The notes under the pieces were generated by a model. That model searched no databases, had not been told where the DNA came from, and was given only the letters and a program-made list of their open reading frames with translations. Source: Dichetophora obliterata (taxonomy: Eukaryota > Arthropoda > Insecta > Diptera > Sciomyzidae). From it: DNA of 64,000 bases. Below are positions 1 through 10,815 of the stretch, piece by piece (positions within the stretch are counted from its first letter, which is position 1; each line of letters starts with the position of its first letter). The translations under genes were made by a program, and so were the position numbers. The stretch covers positions 46,164,982 to 46,228,981 of the forward strand of contig OY986439.1 in the NCBI GenBank assembly GCA_963920525.1, read 5' to 3'.

Positions 1-460
1 ATATGAAGATTCTGTTCATTTTCCATTCAGGGATGTGTTTAGCAGGGTTGTCATAATGCTAAGGAATAGCAATGTTTGCCCCTTATTTTGTCCGACAGTG
101 TAATTTGTTATATAATTTTTTTTTTTTGCTTCTGTTAAAGTTGCTGCATTTTGTCTCATGGTTGCTTGCAATAAACGGACTGTAATTGTTTTGATGTTGA
201 TGTGGAGAATAAAGTGCTGTCATAAAATCACTTCAAGTTGAATAAAATACTTCATTGCTGATTTTTTGTTTCTGTTTTTATTTTCTAGAAGTCTTAAATA
301 ATAAGTTTTGCTTGCAATAAGTTTTTAAAGTAATGAAGTTACATTTTATTGTGCATGCCATTTTTAATGTAAATACTTGACATTTTATTCAAGTGCTGGA
401 CTGTACTTCTTTTTTATACCGAAAAGCTTAACAACAACTAAAACTTACCAATAAATGTGG
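1..460. repeat. Long direct repeat, copy A (cut by window edge)
   Basis: This stretch is nearly identical to 3739-4233 in the same orientation. The matching spans begin with ATATGAAGATTCTG and end with ACCAATAAATGTGG. Copy A lacks about 27 bp present in copy B and differs in a T-run; otherwise there are only scattered substitutions. It may begin before the window. The function is unknown. It could be one end of a large direct-repeat element or the trace of a ~3.8 kb tandem duplication. Confidence 0.85.
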
Positions 461-574
461 TAATAAAAAAAAATGTCCATTCTTGCATTTAAGCCAAAAA
501 CCATTCCAAAATTATAATTTTTGGGGGTGCAGTGAGCCTCCAAAAAAGCTTCATCCTACCACACCCTGTATATA

Positions 575-739
575 ATTAAAAAATTTGCTGCTGAAAGAAA
601 ATTTTCAGACCTTTCTTTAATAAAATTAAAACTAAGAAACAGACTTAATTTTGAAACTATAAATAATGTAATGCTTTCCAAAGCATTAATTAAAAGTGAA
701 AATAATTCGCACTTTATTCGCACGAAAAAATATCTGTAA
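575..739 (+). pseudogene. hAT transposase C-terminal (dimerisation) remnant
   Basis: An open frame reads IKKFAAERKFSDLSLIKLKL and continues through RNRLNFETINNVMLSKALIK to a TAA at 737. The pattern ER-x-FS-x-L-x-LIK-x-KLRNR followed by a short helix is the conserved end of hAT-family transposases, the dimerisation region. Only about 54 residues remain, with no DDE domain or zinc finger upstream, so it is a dead fragment. The TTTTCAG inside it could have been a splice acceptor. No element ends could be assigned. Confidence 0.6.
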
Positions 740-1954
740 GAGCAAACATCTAGATAGACTTTAATTTACAAAAAGGGAAACAGATATGTTAAAACAATGT
801 TCCTTTTTGCTTTTATTCCGTATTTAGTGACTTTTTAACAAAGTTGCGCACAAATGTGATAAGTGAATATTATGAAATTTTCAAAAAAAATTATTTGGTT
901 TTAAAATTTTCATACATTTATTTCAGTTAAAAACATGAAAAAATAAGCGTTTCTGGAAATTAAAAAGTTTTAACTAATCACTTTTGCGCGCTTAACCATC
1001 GATATACCCTTAAAATCTGAGTTTATCGTTAAAATAATTAATCAAAAAATTACACAAAAGTTAGTTTTGTTGTAAAAATAATAGAAACTTAAAATTAAAA
1101 ATATCGCTTTAGTATATTAAATTAAATTTATTGTTCTCGAAGTGTAAACATATTTTAAGCAAACAGAAAATTAGTTAAATAATTTATAGATTTTTAGAGA
1201 TAGCTTGCTTTGATATATTTTTAGCGATAGCTTTTTATCGAAAAAAGACATTGGTATACAATTTTCACATAAATTATGCTTGAAGATTAATGATTCTGTA
1301 AAAACTATTAAAACATTTTGAAGAAAATTAACTTCGCCAAAAAAATGACGGGTAGCGTCGTTTTTTTTATGACACAAAAAGTAAAAAACTTTCGTTAAAC
1401 TGGAACAACTTTTGCTAATAAATGCCATATCATATGAAAGCTAGTTAAAAATGCCATTTATTCATCACTGTAAATGTTTCTTAGCTTTAATATTGAAGGT
1501 TTTATGCTTAAAGAATTATTAACTAATTATTTTTAAAAATGTAACTATATTACTTTTATGATTTTTGTTTATTTTTCTACAAAAAAAAATTGATACAATA
1601 TTGATCTTATGCAACCATATGTGCAATAAAATAATTCATTTAATTGAATATATATGTATCAAATATATTAACTATAAATTGTATGTTCGTTGGATACTTT
1701 AAAACTTATTTTAAATAATAAATTTTCTGATTTATCATATTTGATAAACTTTTGTTTTGGATGTGAAATTTTTTTTATATGTGAAATTTTTTTTACGTTT
1801 GGTAAAAAAAAATGTAGACTGTTTTAATCCTGCTTGAAATGCGTGAATCCTCACACCCACAATTATTTTTTTCGCGTTCTTGTAAAAACTCTCTTCTAAA
1901 ATTATCTCTTTCATTTTTGTCTTCGCTTATAAGTAAAACGCTAGAAATGCGTGA
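740..1954. other. No gene recognised
   Basis: AT-rich sequence with homopolymer runs. The short open frames here have no recognisable domain and the composition of non-coding DNA. Confidence 0.6.
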
Positions 1955-2148
1955 AGTAAGTTTTGAACAAGGCAACAACAAAAACAACAACTCTGTATTG
2001 AGTTAATACCTCTTTCCAACTTCAGTAGACTTGAACAATTAAGCTGTGAACAATCAACTGTTTAAGTTGTATATAATATGACACTTGTTTGAATAAATTC
2101 TTCGAAATCATATGACGTTGAAGCAGAAGTGTTTATTTTAGGTCAAAG
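1955..2148 (-). repeat. Dispersed repeat family R1, inverted copy
   Basis: Read on the minus strand this matches 18895-19290 and 34005-34395. Shared landmarks in order are a purine/T block around CAACGTCATATG, the run AACAAGTGTCA, a CAAGTCTACTGA-like block, and ACAGAGTTGTTGTT followed by a GCCTTGTTCAAAACT block. It is a diverged third member of the family. No coding capacity was seen. Confidence 0.65.
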
Positions 2149-2365
2149 TTAACACCCACTCTAATAGCGTAAAATATTGCTGCTGGAGTATTTTGATGAC
2201 TTCCGGAGCGATACACACGCTGAAAAGTACTCTCTGAGTGAAAACACGCTAAAATACCTTAAAAAGTAAGAGAAAATATACATATTCTGAAAAAAAAGCC
2301 GAGTTTCAGACAGAATTGAAAAAACCCGCTGTATAACGTGATTATTTTACAAAATCGCCAGTAAA

Positions 2366-3529
2366 TCGCTACCTTAAAATGTGAATGTCGTATGTAGCAA
2401 AACTTTACTTTTCAGGAGACGATTTTAAAGATATAACATCAAATATCTTCAAAATGGCCCTATGGATTCTCTCCAGATTTTGATTGATTATAATCGAAAT
2501 ATTTTACTTTCATCAACTTATATCAAATTTACTGTAATTATTATATCAAAGGCGTTATTAGCCTTTTTGCTTCAGAATGCATTTGTCGTATGTTACATTT
2601 TTTCACAAATTCTTTTTCTTTGTGATATTCCTTTAACTTATGACAAAAAGCATACTGAATATATTATATCACTTCATAGAAAAGAAAAATTGCGAAATTT
2701 TGTGAGACAGTCTTAAGAAAACTTTTTATTAAAACAAATGAACAGCTTTAAAAAAAAACAAAATTAACAAAGGGAAATTATTAAAAAAAAAATTCTTTAT
2801 TCAATGAAAAATAAAATTAAAAAGAAACATTCCATAATTCTTTAATAATATGTACCTATGAAAATAATGTTATCATTCCATCTTGTTATAATTGCTTGTA
2901 AAAATTCCGATCACCCTGTGGGTTGATTTTCCTCAATATTGAAGGAAGGATTGAAGATTTCATCATCTGACGAAAAATCGTTTTCTGATATGCCATTTTT
3001 CATTTCTTTTACCTTATTTTAACGATAATTGAAATTTATGCTATTTATATATAAATAATATTATACTTGTATAACGTCAATTAAAATAAACTAAATTTGA
3101 AATTCCAATTTCTGCAAAAGATTCAAACTATAAAACAGCACTTTTTGATATACCGCACACACAGACTTTTAGTCTCCCGATAATTTGATTTCTTTTCAAA
3201 TATGCATAGTGCCTTATAGAAGTTGCTTCTATTTCCTGTATTCGCTTTGTTCTATGTACTTAGTATGAATGAGTGCAATCGAAATGTCATGACGTACAAC
3301 AATTGTATTTTCAATAAGAAAAATCATCATTCTGCATAAAAAAAGACATGCTCAGAACTATAAAAATTTGTTACGTACGACAAAATGCTTGTTGAATATC
3401 TGGGAAGTTATAAGGTTTGGGAAGAAACTGATAGTACCATTAAAAAGAGCTTAAGAAGTTTACAATGAACATATAATAATCTCAAAAACGAAAAATTTCA
3501 CATACGACACTCGTATTTTAAGGTAGCGA
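2366..3529. mobile_element. DNA transposon with ~31-bp TIRs, family unknown
   Basis: The left end TCGCTACCTTAAAAT (continuing to TGTCGTATGTA) is matched inverted at 3499-3529, about 27 of 31 positions. The 1164 bp between has one 84-residue open frame at 2462-2716 with no recognised domain. A clear target duplication was not found. It is a likely non-autonomous or decayed cut-and-paste element. Confidence 0.65.
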
Positions 3530-3738
3530 AATGTTGTGAATATTCACAACACTCATTGTAGTGATTTTTCAATCAGTTTTTAGAGTGTAGTCCAAAAAAG
3601 TCTTTAAATTTAAATAAAAGAATCTGCCTTTAAATTTTTATGGCAATATAATAAATAGTATGAAAATATTTCGCTTGTTCTTTGAAATAGCACACTGTGC
3701 ATGCTTAGCACATGAACAACGCTTAATTTATTTTTTTC

Positions 3739-4233
3739 ATATGAAGATTCTGTCCATTTTCCATTCAGCGATGTGTTTAGCAGGGTTGCCTTAATATAGT
3801 TGCAAGAAAAACAATCACATTTGCTAAGTAATAGCAATGTTTGCCCTTTATTTTGTCCGACAGTGTAACTTGTTATATAATTTTTTTATTGCTGGTGATT
3901 GCTTCTGTTAAAGATGCTGCATTTTGTCTCATGGTTGCTTGCAATAAACTGACTGTAATTGTTTTGACGTTCATGTGGAGAATAAAGTGCTGTCATAAAA
4001 TCACTTCAAGTTGAATAAAATACTTCATTGCTGATTTTTTGTTTCTGTTTTTATTTTCTAGAAGTCTTAAATAATAAGTTTTGCTTGCAATAAGTTTTTA
4101 AAGTAATGAAGTTACATTTTATTGTGCATGCCATTTTTAATGTAAATACTTGACATTTTATTCATGTGCTGGACTGTACTTCTTTTTTATACCGAAAAGC
4201 TTAACAACAACTGAAACTTACCAATAAATGTGG
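3739..4233. repeat. Long direct repeat, copy B
   Basis: Second copy of the repeat at 1-460, same orientation. It carries an extra internal segment around 3796-3822. The 3.28 kb between the copies holds a hAT remnant, an inverted R1 repeat copy and a TIR element. The ends do not show TG...CA, so an LTR-retrotransposon reading is not supported. Confidence 0.85.
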
Positions 4234-5317
4234 CTTTTCTAAGCACAAAAAGGTAGCATTATTTTGTGATTTGAATTTTTTTATATTCTTAAATATTAAA
4301 CTTACGAGCTGTTGATTGGTCCACCACCCACACAAGCTCAAAAACATGGCGCTACATGCCACAAACATGGTTAAATAACATTATTTGTTCATCTGTGAAC
4401 AATTGCTCGAATATGGAACAACTGACTGTCTGTTGGTCAATGCACACCGGCTACTGCACTTGATTTTGACACAGACTGAAAAAATCCTACGCTAAAATCA
4501 ATTACATTGCACTAGATTTTTGATTTGATATGAATTTTTTAGTTTGAATGCAGGGCTGCAGTTAAGGCGTTTTCGCTGTTAAGCCAAAAATAAATATAAA
4601 ATTTGATAATTTTAAAAAGAACTGAAGTACTGCTTTAAGAATTGAGAAATATGATATTTTATTACAATTTTACTTTGTATAGGAGGTAGACGTAGTTTTC
4701 ATCGGATTTTTCTTATTTTCGAACTTGATCTTAGCATTTTGAATATAAGCATATAAACTAAATTTTATTATTTTATTTTCAAAATTGAGGCTGTAATCGT
4801 GTCAACAGTATTTTGTGCTACTAACGCGTTTTCCTACACAGCTCGCCATACTGCGCCCTAGGCTAATGCATTATTAAAAATTTTCTTTGCATCCCTGATC
4901 TACCGTAATTATTGGTTGAGTCAGATTTTGAGCGTGAAGAAAATATGCAATAATTACAAAAAAGTAGTAGCCAACTTTAATTTAGCCAGAGCTAACTGAC
5001 ATTTATTGGCAACAATTCGGAATGCAGTGGTAGCTAATGAAAAATTATATTCACTACAAATTAAGCATGATTGTAAATGTAATTTAAATTTATTGAAACA
5101 AAAAATTGTTTTTTTGTTTAACCAAGACTTTGTTTTTACATTTGCTCGACGCAAGAAGAAGAGAAGGGAAAAGAGACGTATTTTCTGGCGGAAATAAAGA
5201 ATGGGAGAAAAGCACGAGCATTAGAAGATTGATATGTATGGCGACAGGAATGAGTTCCTGTTTTAAAACCTGGGTCTTTTCCTGCAAGCATGAAAACGAG
5301 AATCTAATGACAAATAT
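4234..5317. other. No gene recognised
   Basis: AT-rich spacer. Overlapping short open frames at 4954-5354 on both strands are short and unlike any family I know. CAGGGCTGCA at 4551 and TGCATCCCTG at 4888 could be weak 10-bp inverted termini, but there is no target duplication. Confidence 0.55.
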
Positions 5318-6785
5318 TTATTTATTTATTAAAAAAAACATTAAACTGGTGTAACTGACGAGAAGGAACAAAGAAATTAACCAGATTAAATAATGCAGGA
5401 CAATCAATGTGACCAGAAATAATATCAAAAATTATAATAAGTGAGCGAATTCTTCATCTGCTTTCAAGCGATTGAAGACGTATTAGCAAACAACATAGTT
5501 ATATGTGGGAAGCGGTCTTAAGGGAGAAGTCTTAAGTGAGCATCTCAAAAACTTTTTTGAACTCGTTCAAGTCGCACAGAGTGTGTGGAGCAGAAAGGAT
5601 TCCAAATAAAGGATGCATATTCCAGCATCGATCGTACAAGTGTGGTATAAAGCAATTTGTGTGTATAAGGATCTAAAAATTCAGAACTATTACGACGAAA
5701 AAAAGCAAGCAAGGAATATGCTTTCGGAAATAATATGTGGTATAAAGGAGAACTTAGTATCAAAAACTACTCCCAAGTCAAGAATTTCACCAACAGTTTT
5801 TAGCATACTATTATCCAACTTATAGGAAAAATCAAAAATATTTTTTGATTTAGCAAAAGTTGCATGATAACATTTGGAAATGTTTAATGACAATACATTG
5901 GCGTTACTCCAAGTTAGAAGATTATTAATATCCAACTGAAGGTAACAAATATCTAGGGGATTCTCAATTCTGAAGAAAACTTTTAAATCGTTAGCAAAAA
6001 ATTAGTATTATTAAAACAATCAGAGATATCGTTTATAAATAATATAAAGAGTAAAGGGCCAAGAATGCTACCTTGAGGAACCCCGAAGTTGCAATAAAAG
6101 AGTACGAGCGTATATTATTAATACAAACATAAGAAAGTCTGTTTCTAAGATATGATTCAATCCATTTTAAAAAGCTAGAAAGAAAGCCAAAATTAAGAAG
6201 TTTATTAATCAAAATTATGTGTGGGACCTTATGGAAGGCTTTAGAAAAGTCTGTTATATAACATCAACTTGACAACCAGATTCAAAAGAATTTATACAAC
6301 ACTCTGTGAAAAGAGCTAGATTAGTAATCGTCGAGCGTCCAGAAGCAAACACATGCTGGTTCGGAATAATAAATGTTTCAGGAGAAAATATAATTTTTCT
6401 TCAATTATTTTTTCAAAGAGCTTAGAGACAGTAGATAGCTTAGGGATGGATCTATAATTTGTGACATCATTTTTGGCACCTGATTTAAACATTGAAGTAA
6501 GACATGCAATTTTACAAAAGTCGACGAATTCACTGGAAGACAAAGATTAATTAAAAATAGCTAATAGCGGATTTAAGAGTGACGGCAGACAATTTTTTAA
6601 GAAAAAAGAAGATAGACCATCAATATCACATCTCCGAGAATTTTTGGAGTTTATTATCCCATTTGTAACATCGGTAAGATTCAATTTAATGTCACATAAG
6701 TTAAAAGATGATTGGTGGTTAATAAAATTTGATTTGATTTGATTGGTAGTTGATAAACTTGATTCAAAAAAATTTTGCAAATAAT
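5318..6785 (-). pseudogene. Jockey-like non-LTR retrotransposon, reverse transcriptase remnant
   Basis: Minus-strand reading gives successive reverse-transcriptase blocks in broken frames. They include a segment with CDIDGLSSFFLKNCLPSL (about 6550-6780), KSGAKNDVTNYRSIPKLS (about 6400-6490), and GVPQGSILGPLLFILFIND (about 6030-6095). Next comes FANDLK where the catalytic YADD box should be (about 5985-6005), then LLTWSNANVLSLNISKCY and the thumb region YTTLVRSMLEYASFIWNP (about 5600-5660). The minus-strand 3' end near 5318 is a TAATAAATAAATAAATA run typical of jockey-type tails. The endonuclease is missing, so the copy is 5'-truncated. Stops, frameshifts and the D-to-N change in the active site mean it is dead. 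Confidence 0.85.
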
Positions 6786-6934
6786 TTAACAGTTTTCAAC
6801 ACGGAATTTGACGATTTGTTTTTATATGACATCGCGATCGGTATATAAGAAGATGTTTTACGCGACTGAATAAAATATCCAGAGTTTACTGTCATTATAG
6901 AGAGTACACTGCTTTAAGCTTCTAAATGGCGCCG

Positions 6935-7886
6935 CTGAAAACAATCCCGCCAACAGATATGATATCCCGGAAATCCTAATTACTGATAACAGCGTCGAGG
7001 TTTTCCTGCCCGGCTGTAATAAAGTCTTGACGGCTATGGCTTGGCCTGAAAAGCTTTAAAGCCACGGGAGCCGGTGGTTTAACAACTGAGCTGTTTAAGA
7101 ACGAAGTCGAAGCTCTATTTCAATGCATTCACGAGCTTCTATGTAGAATATGGTCGAAGAAATACATTCCGAACGATTGAAATCTAAGTGTGCTCTGCCC
7201 AATCCACAGGAAATGCGATCAAACTATTTGGGCCAATTGCCGTGGTATAAGCCATATAATATCGCATATAAAGTCCTGTTGAATGTTTTATGTGAAAGAT
7301 TGAAGCCCATCATTAACCAACTGATTGGACCTTATCAGTCAACCATCGACTAGATCTTCACGCTACGACAATAAGGAATCCTTCGGCAGTCCAATAAGGA
7401 ATCACCACTACTCCACCATGTCTGAATTTGGTATTCCTGTAAAACTAATATGACTTTGCAGGATGTTACTAAGCAACACCAGCAATGCAGCTAAAATCCC
7501 TCTAAGGAAGGACCTCTCCCCACCATTTGTTACCAAATGAGGTTTCAGACAAGGTGATTCCTTATCGAGCAATTTTTTCAACCTAGTGATGAAAAAGATC
7601 ATCCGAGCTGCTGATCTGAGACGTAGTGGCACAATATTCTACAAGAATGCTTTGACATCGATATTGTAGGCAAAAATACGCGCCAAGCGAAGTCCGTGCA
7701 GCATTCTTCAGATTAAAAAGAGAATGAAATCGAATGGGTCTTGCAGTGAATGCAGATAACACGAAATATTTGGTGTCAACAAAAAAACAGACCCAGCGTC
7801 TTAGAACCCACGTTACAGTTGACAATACCTATTTCAAGGTTGTGAAGGACTTCGTCTATCTGGAATCCAGCATTAACTCAAACAAT
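6935..7886 (+). pseudogene. Non-LTR retrotransposon reverse transcriptase, 5' part of a split copy
   Basis: Broken + frames show a K-x-TGAGGLTTELF-like fingers block near 7040-7100, then W-x-KKYIPNDW-like and CPIHRK-like blocks, then IAYKVLLNVLCERLKPIINQ with LIGPYQSTID (7260-7353). Further on come GFRQGDSLSS-like text (7540-7570) and MGLAVNADNTKYLVSTKKQ with VVKDFVYLESSINSN (7734-7885). These are the fingers, palm and post-palm regions of an insect LINE of the type usually annotated as an endonuclease/RT protein. Stops and frameshifts are frequent. The frame breaks off at about 7886, and the next conserved residues (EIKQRITLANNCYF) appear only at about 10283. Confidence 0.85.
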
Positions 7887-10275
7887 GTAATGAACAACTT
7901 GGCAAACACCAGAACTTACAACAAAATTATTAATTTTGAAGAAATTATAACTTTAATTTTGCGATAATTTCAGCCAATTAAAACTAAACACGCAAATACA
8001 ATCAAATAAAATAAAGTATTTAATTTCCAAAATTTTGTGGTTGCATTTTATTATATTTTGTATTGAAAATATTTTCTCGATTTCATTTATTCATGTTAAA
8101 AATTTTTACATGAAATTTTTAAAAAAAAATGTTCTTTTTCTCCTTGACTTCATCCCTAAATCCGAACATTTACATACAGAATTCCTGTACGTTTCTTACC
8201 AACTGTTTAATAATATTTTTCTCAGTTGGTACTAAAAGCCTTAAGCCGAGCTTTGCTAAGAAAAAAAATTATTAAATCGTTTTTTCCCGGCGAGATCTTT
8301 CTGAGTGTGGATGCACAGGACGGCAAAAATAAGGAAAATTAATTGAAATGAAAAAAATTTTAAATCTTAAAAATCCATTAAAAAAATATATATCAATCGA
8401 TAAAATAGTAAATATAATTAAATTGATTGATATAAAAGAATTTTTTTATAATCCGCTTATACCCGTGCCAGGACTCGAAATAAAATACTTAAGTATTTAG
8501 CCAAAGGTATTTATAATTTGATACAAATTATCAAAAAAAAATAAAAACAAAACACTAACAACATTAAAATTTTATAGATTCTCTTTTGTGGCACCAAAAG
8601 AAATCGCTTTGCCCCACTGCAAGTTCTTTGGAGCAAAAGAAATAAGAAAAACTGGTTCCCACTCATAGTTACTAGCCATAAGCTTTCAGTCACCAAAAAC
8701 GCATGGTTTTGGCACGTAGAAGCCAATCAATTACTTCTACTAGCATAAAAACGGAATTCTCAGTGCAACTTGTATATAAAATTCTATACAAAATTCGTTA
8801 AAAAATTCTTTATAAAAAAAATCATAAAAAGCAGCATTTATTTTTGATAAAGCTAAAAAAATTAATTAAAGCAAAACAAAAGAAAAAGTAACAAAAAAAC
8901 AAAAAAAACTGTCTGTAAAAAGTGTTAAAAAGTGCATTAATTAAGTTCTTAAATAAGTTCATTATTTTATTTTAATTTAATTGATTGAAATAGTTTTGAC
9001 TTTATAAAGCGTAAAGATAAATGAAGGTACATAATTAATTTAAAAATCTTATTAAAAGATAGTTTACAAAAAAATGTTCTACAAGAAACCACATATAAAT
9101 CGTCGATTCATCTACTCTTCGAAGGGCCTTTCTACGAGCAGCTGCATACGACTGTAAGTACCCTGTTAAAGTCTACAATAGTTAAAGTCTACAAAAAAAA
9201 AATATAATAAAAAAAACAACACAACAAATAACCCTTATTAATAATTTTTGTGTATCTAATCGAAGATGAGTTGAAGAGGGCTAGGTTTGAAACTCGGCTA
9301 AAAACACAAGCTTTGCTCTGAGCGCAACTCTCCATTTTTTATTAGTTACCTACGCTTCAACTGACCTACGACAATAGTCTACACGCTCTCATAGTTTTGA
9401 CGTTTCTTTCTATATAATTAAAACAAAGAAAGTAAAAACTTTTACATAAGGATTTTGCTTAAAGTTCATTGAACTTTACAAATTCTTGTATACACTATGT
9501 TACATATTAAAGATTTATTTTAGTTAACAAGAATATTAATTTCAATCAAATTTATTAAATTTATACGATATTAGCAATTTTTTATATTGTTCGTATGTTA
9601 ACATTTAATTTAATTAATTAATTCATGCACATAAGAAGCGATTTGAACAACAAATACAACAAAAAAAAATATCTTAATTGTCAGCCAGTATTTTCTTTTG
9701 TTTTTTTTTTTTCAATTTTATTAAAATTTAAATAAGATATAAATACTATTTTTCTCGTGCCCAAAAATGAAATATATTTAAATAATAAATAATATTTGTA
9801 ATCCATCATAATGATTATATTACCACGTTTGAACTACAAATTTTTTTTGATTAAATAAAATTTTGTTAATTATGGCTAAGTAGAAAATTTTGCTTTTTCC
9901 TTTGGTGGTTGAGGTATGAAATAGTTGCTTTAAGGGATTTATTAAATCATTTTTAAAATTAATAGATCAATGGTTGGGTGGGTAAAAGAACAGGTATCGT
10001 AACTTCGATCTAAACGATACTGTTGGTGTATATTAAGGAGTTAATTCGCTATAAATTAAATAGTTACCGCATTTTTTTTTTCGTTCACATTTTTTATATC
10101 TCTTATATAGGGACTCTATATAACTAAATTTTGTAGTATTGCCTGGACAACGAAGTGACAACGAACCTCCCCATAGACCGTTGTGTAGCCGTATTGATGG
10201 GTCCCAAACTAGTCATTATCGCTCCAGCAAATTCGTCAGATGTTAAAAACTGATAAAATGTCAACCCTACATTAC
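7887..10275. mobile_element. ~2.4 kb insertion splitting a LINE ORF
   Basis: The LINE reading frame on either side is contiguous in protein order, so this block was inserted into it. Possible ends are GTAATG at 7887 and CATTAC at 10270-10275, flanked by AACAAT on the left and AACAAC on the right as a possible 6-bp duplication. These termini are short and uncertain. The interior is AT-rich. It contains TATA-like TGTATATAAAATTC (near 8770), a candidate small exon at 9074-9153 and a moderately GC-rich block at 10140-10230. No transposase was recognised. Confidence 0.5.
9074..9153 (+). other. Candidate short first coding exon
   Basis: AAAAAAATG starts a frame that reads MFYKKPHINRRFIYSSKG followed by LSTSSCIR and then a strong donor, CTGTAAGTACC, at 9154. 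An A-rich leader and a TATA-like motif near 8770 lie upstream. No downstream exon could be paired with it and the peptide is not recognised. It could be chance. Confidence 0.2.
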
Positions 10276-10815
10276 AACAACTATATCAGCATTGAGATCA
10301 AACAAAGGATAACTCTTGCCAACAACTGTTACTTCAGGCTCAGTAGGCAATTGAGAAGCAAAGCCCTCTCTCGACGAACGAAAAGCACGCTTTATAAATA
10401 GCTTTTCATGCTCTAACGTCTTACTTTATGCATCACAAAGCTGGACGATGAACAATACATATGTAAAGACTTTAGAAGCCTTCATAAGAAAGATCCTTCG
10501 CAAAATCTACGGACCAAACTGCGTCAATAGCAAGTACCGAATATGGTAAAATTATGAACTGTACGAGATACACGCTGACATTGACATAGTCAAGTGTATT
10601 AAAATCAAGCGGATTCGATGGCTAGGTCATGTTTAGCGCATGGAAGACGATGCTCCAGGGAAGAAAATATTCGATTCGGTACTTAGCGGTTGCCAATGCA
10701 GAAGAGTATGACCGCATCTTTGTTGGAAAGACCAAGTACAGGATAGCCTGACGAAGCTTGGAATTTCTTACTGACGCCAACTTGTAAGTAAGGCGTAAGG
10801 CCATTTTGAATTTAT
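10276..10815 (+). pseudogene. Non-LTR retrotransposon, 3' part of the split copy
   Basis: In broken + frames this reads EIKQRITLANNCYFRLSRQL and RSKALSRRTKSTLYK. It continues with LRKIYGPNCVNSKYRIW, YELYEIHADIDIVKCIKIKR, IRWLGHV and DDAPGKKIFDSV, ending near KLGISY. This is the C-terminal region that follows the palm and thumb in the same LINE family as 6935-7886. In-frame stops include a TAG in the GHV-stop-RME segment. Together the two parts form one decayed copy interrupted at 7887-10275. Confidence 0.82.

Noticed and set aside
1..4233. LTR retrotransposon with 460-bp LTRs
   Set aside because: The repeats do not begin TG and end CA, there is no primer-binding site or polypurine tract, and no gag/pol sequence lies between them.
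4551..4897. hAT-like MITE with CAGGGCTGCA and TGCATCCCTG ends
   Set aside because: Only about 9 of 10 terminal bases match, nothing matches further in, and the flanking 8-mers differ.
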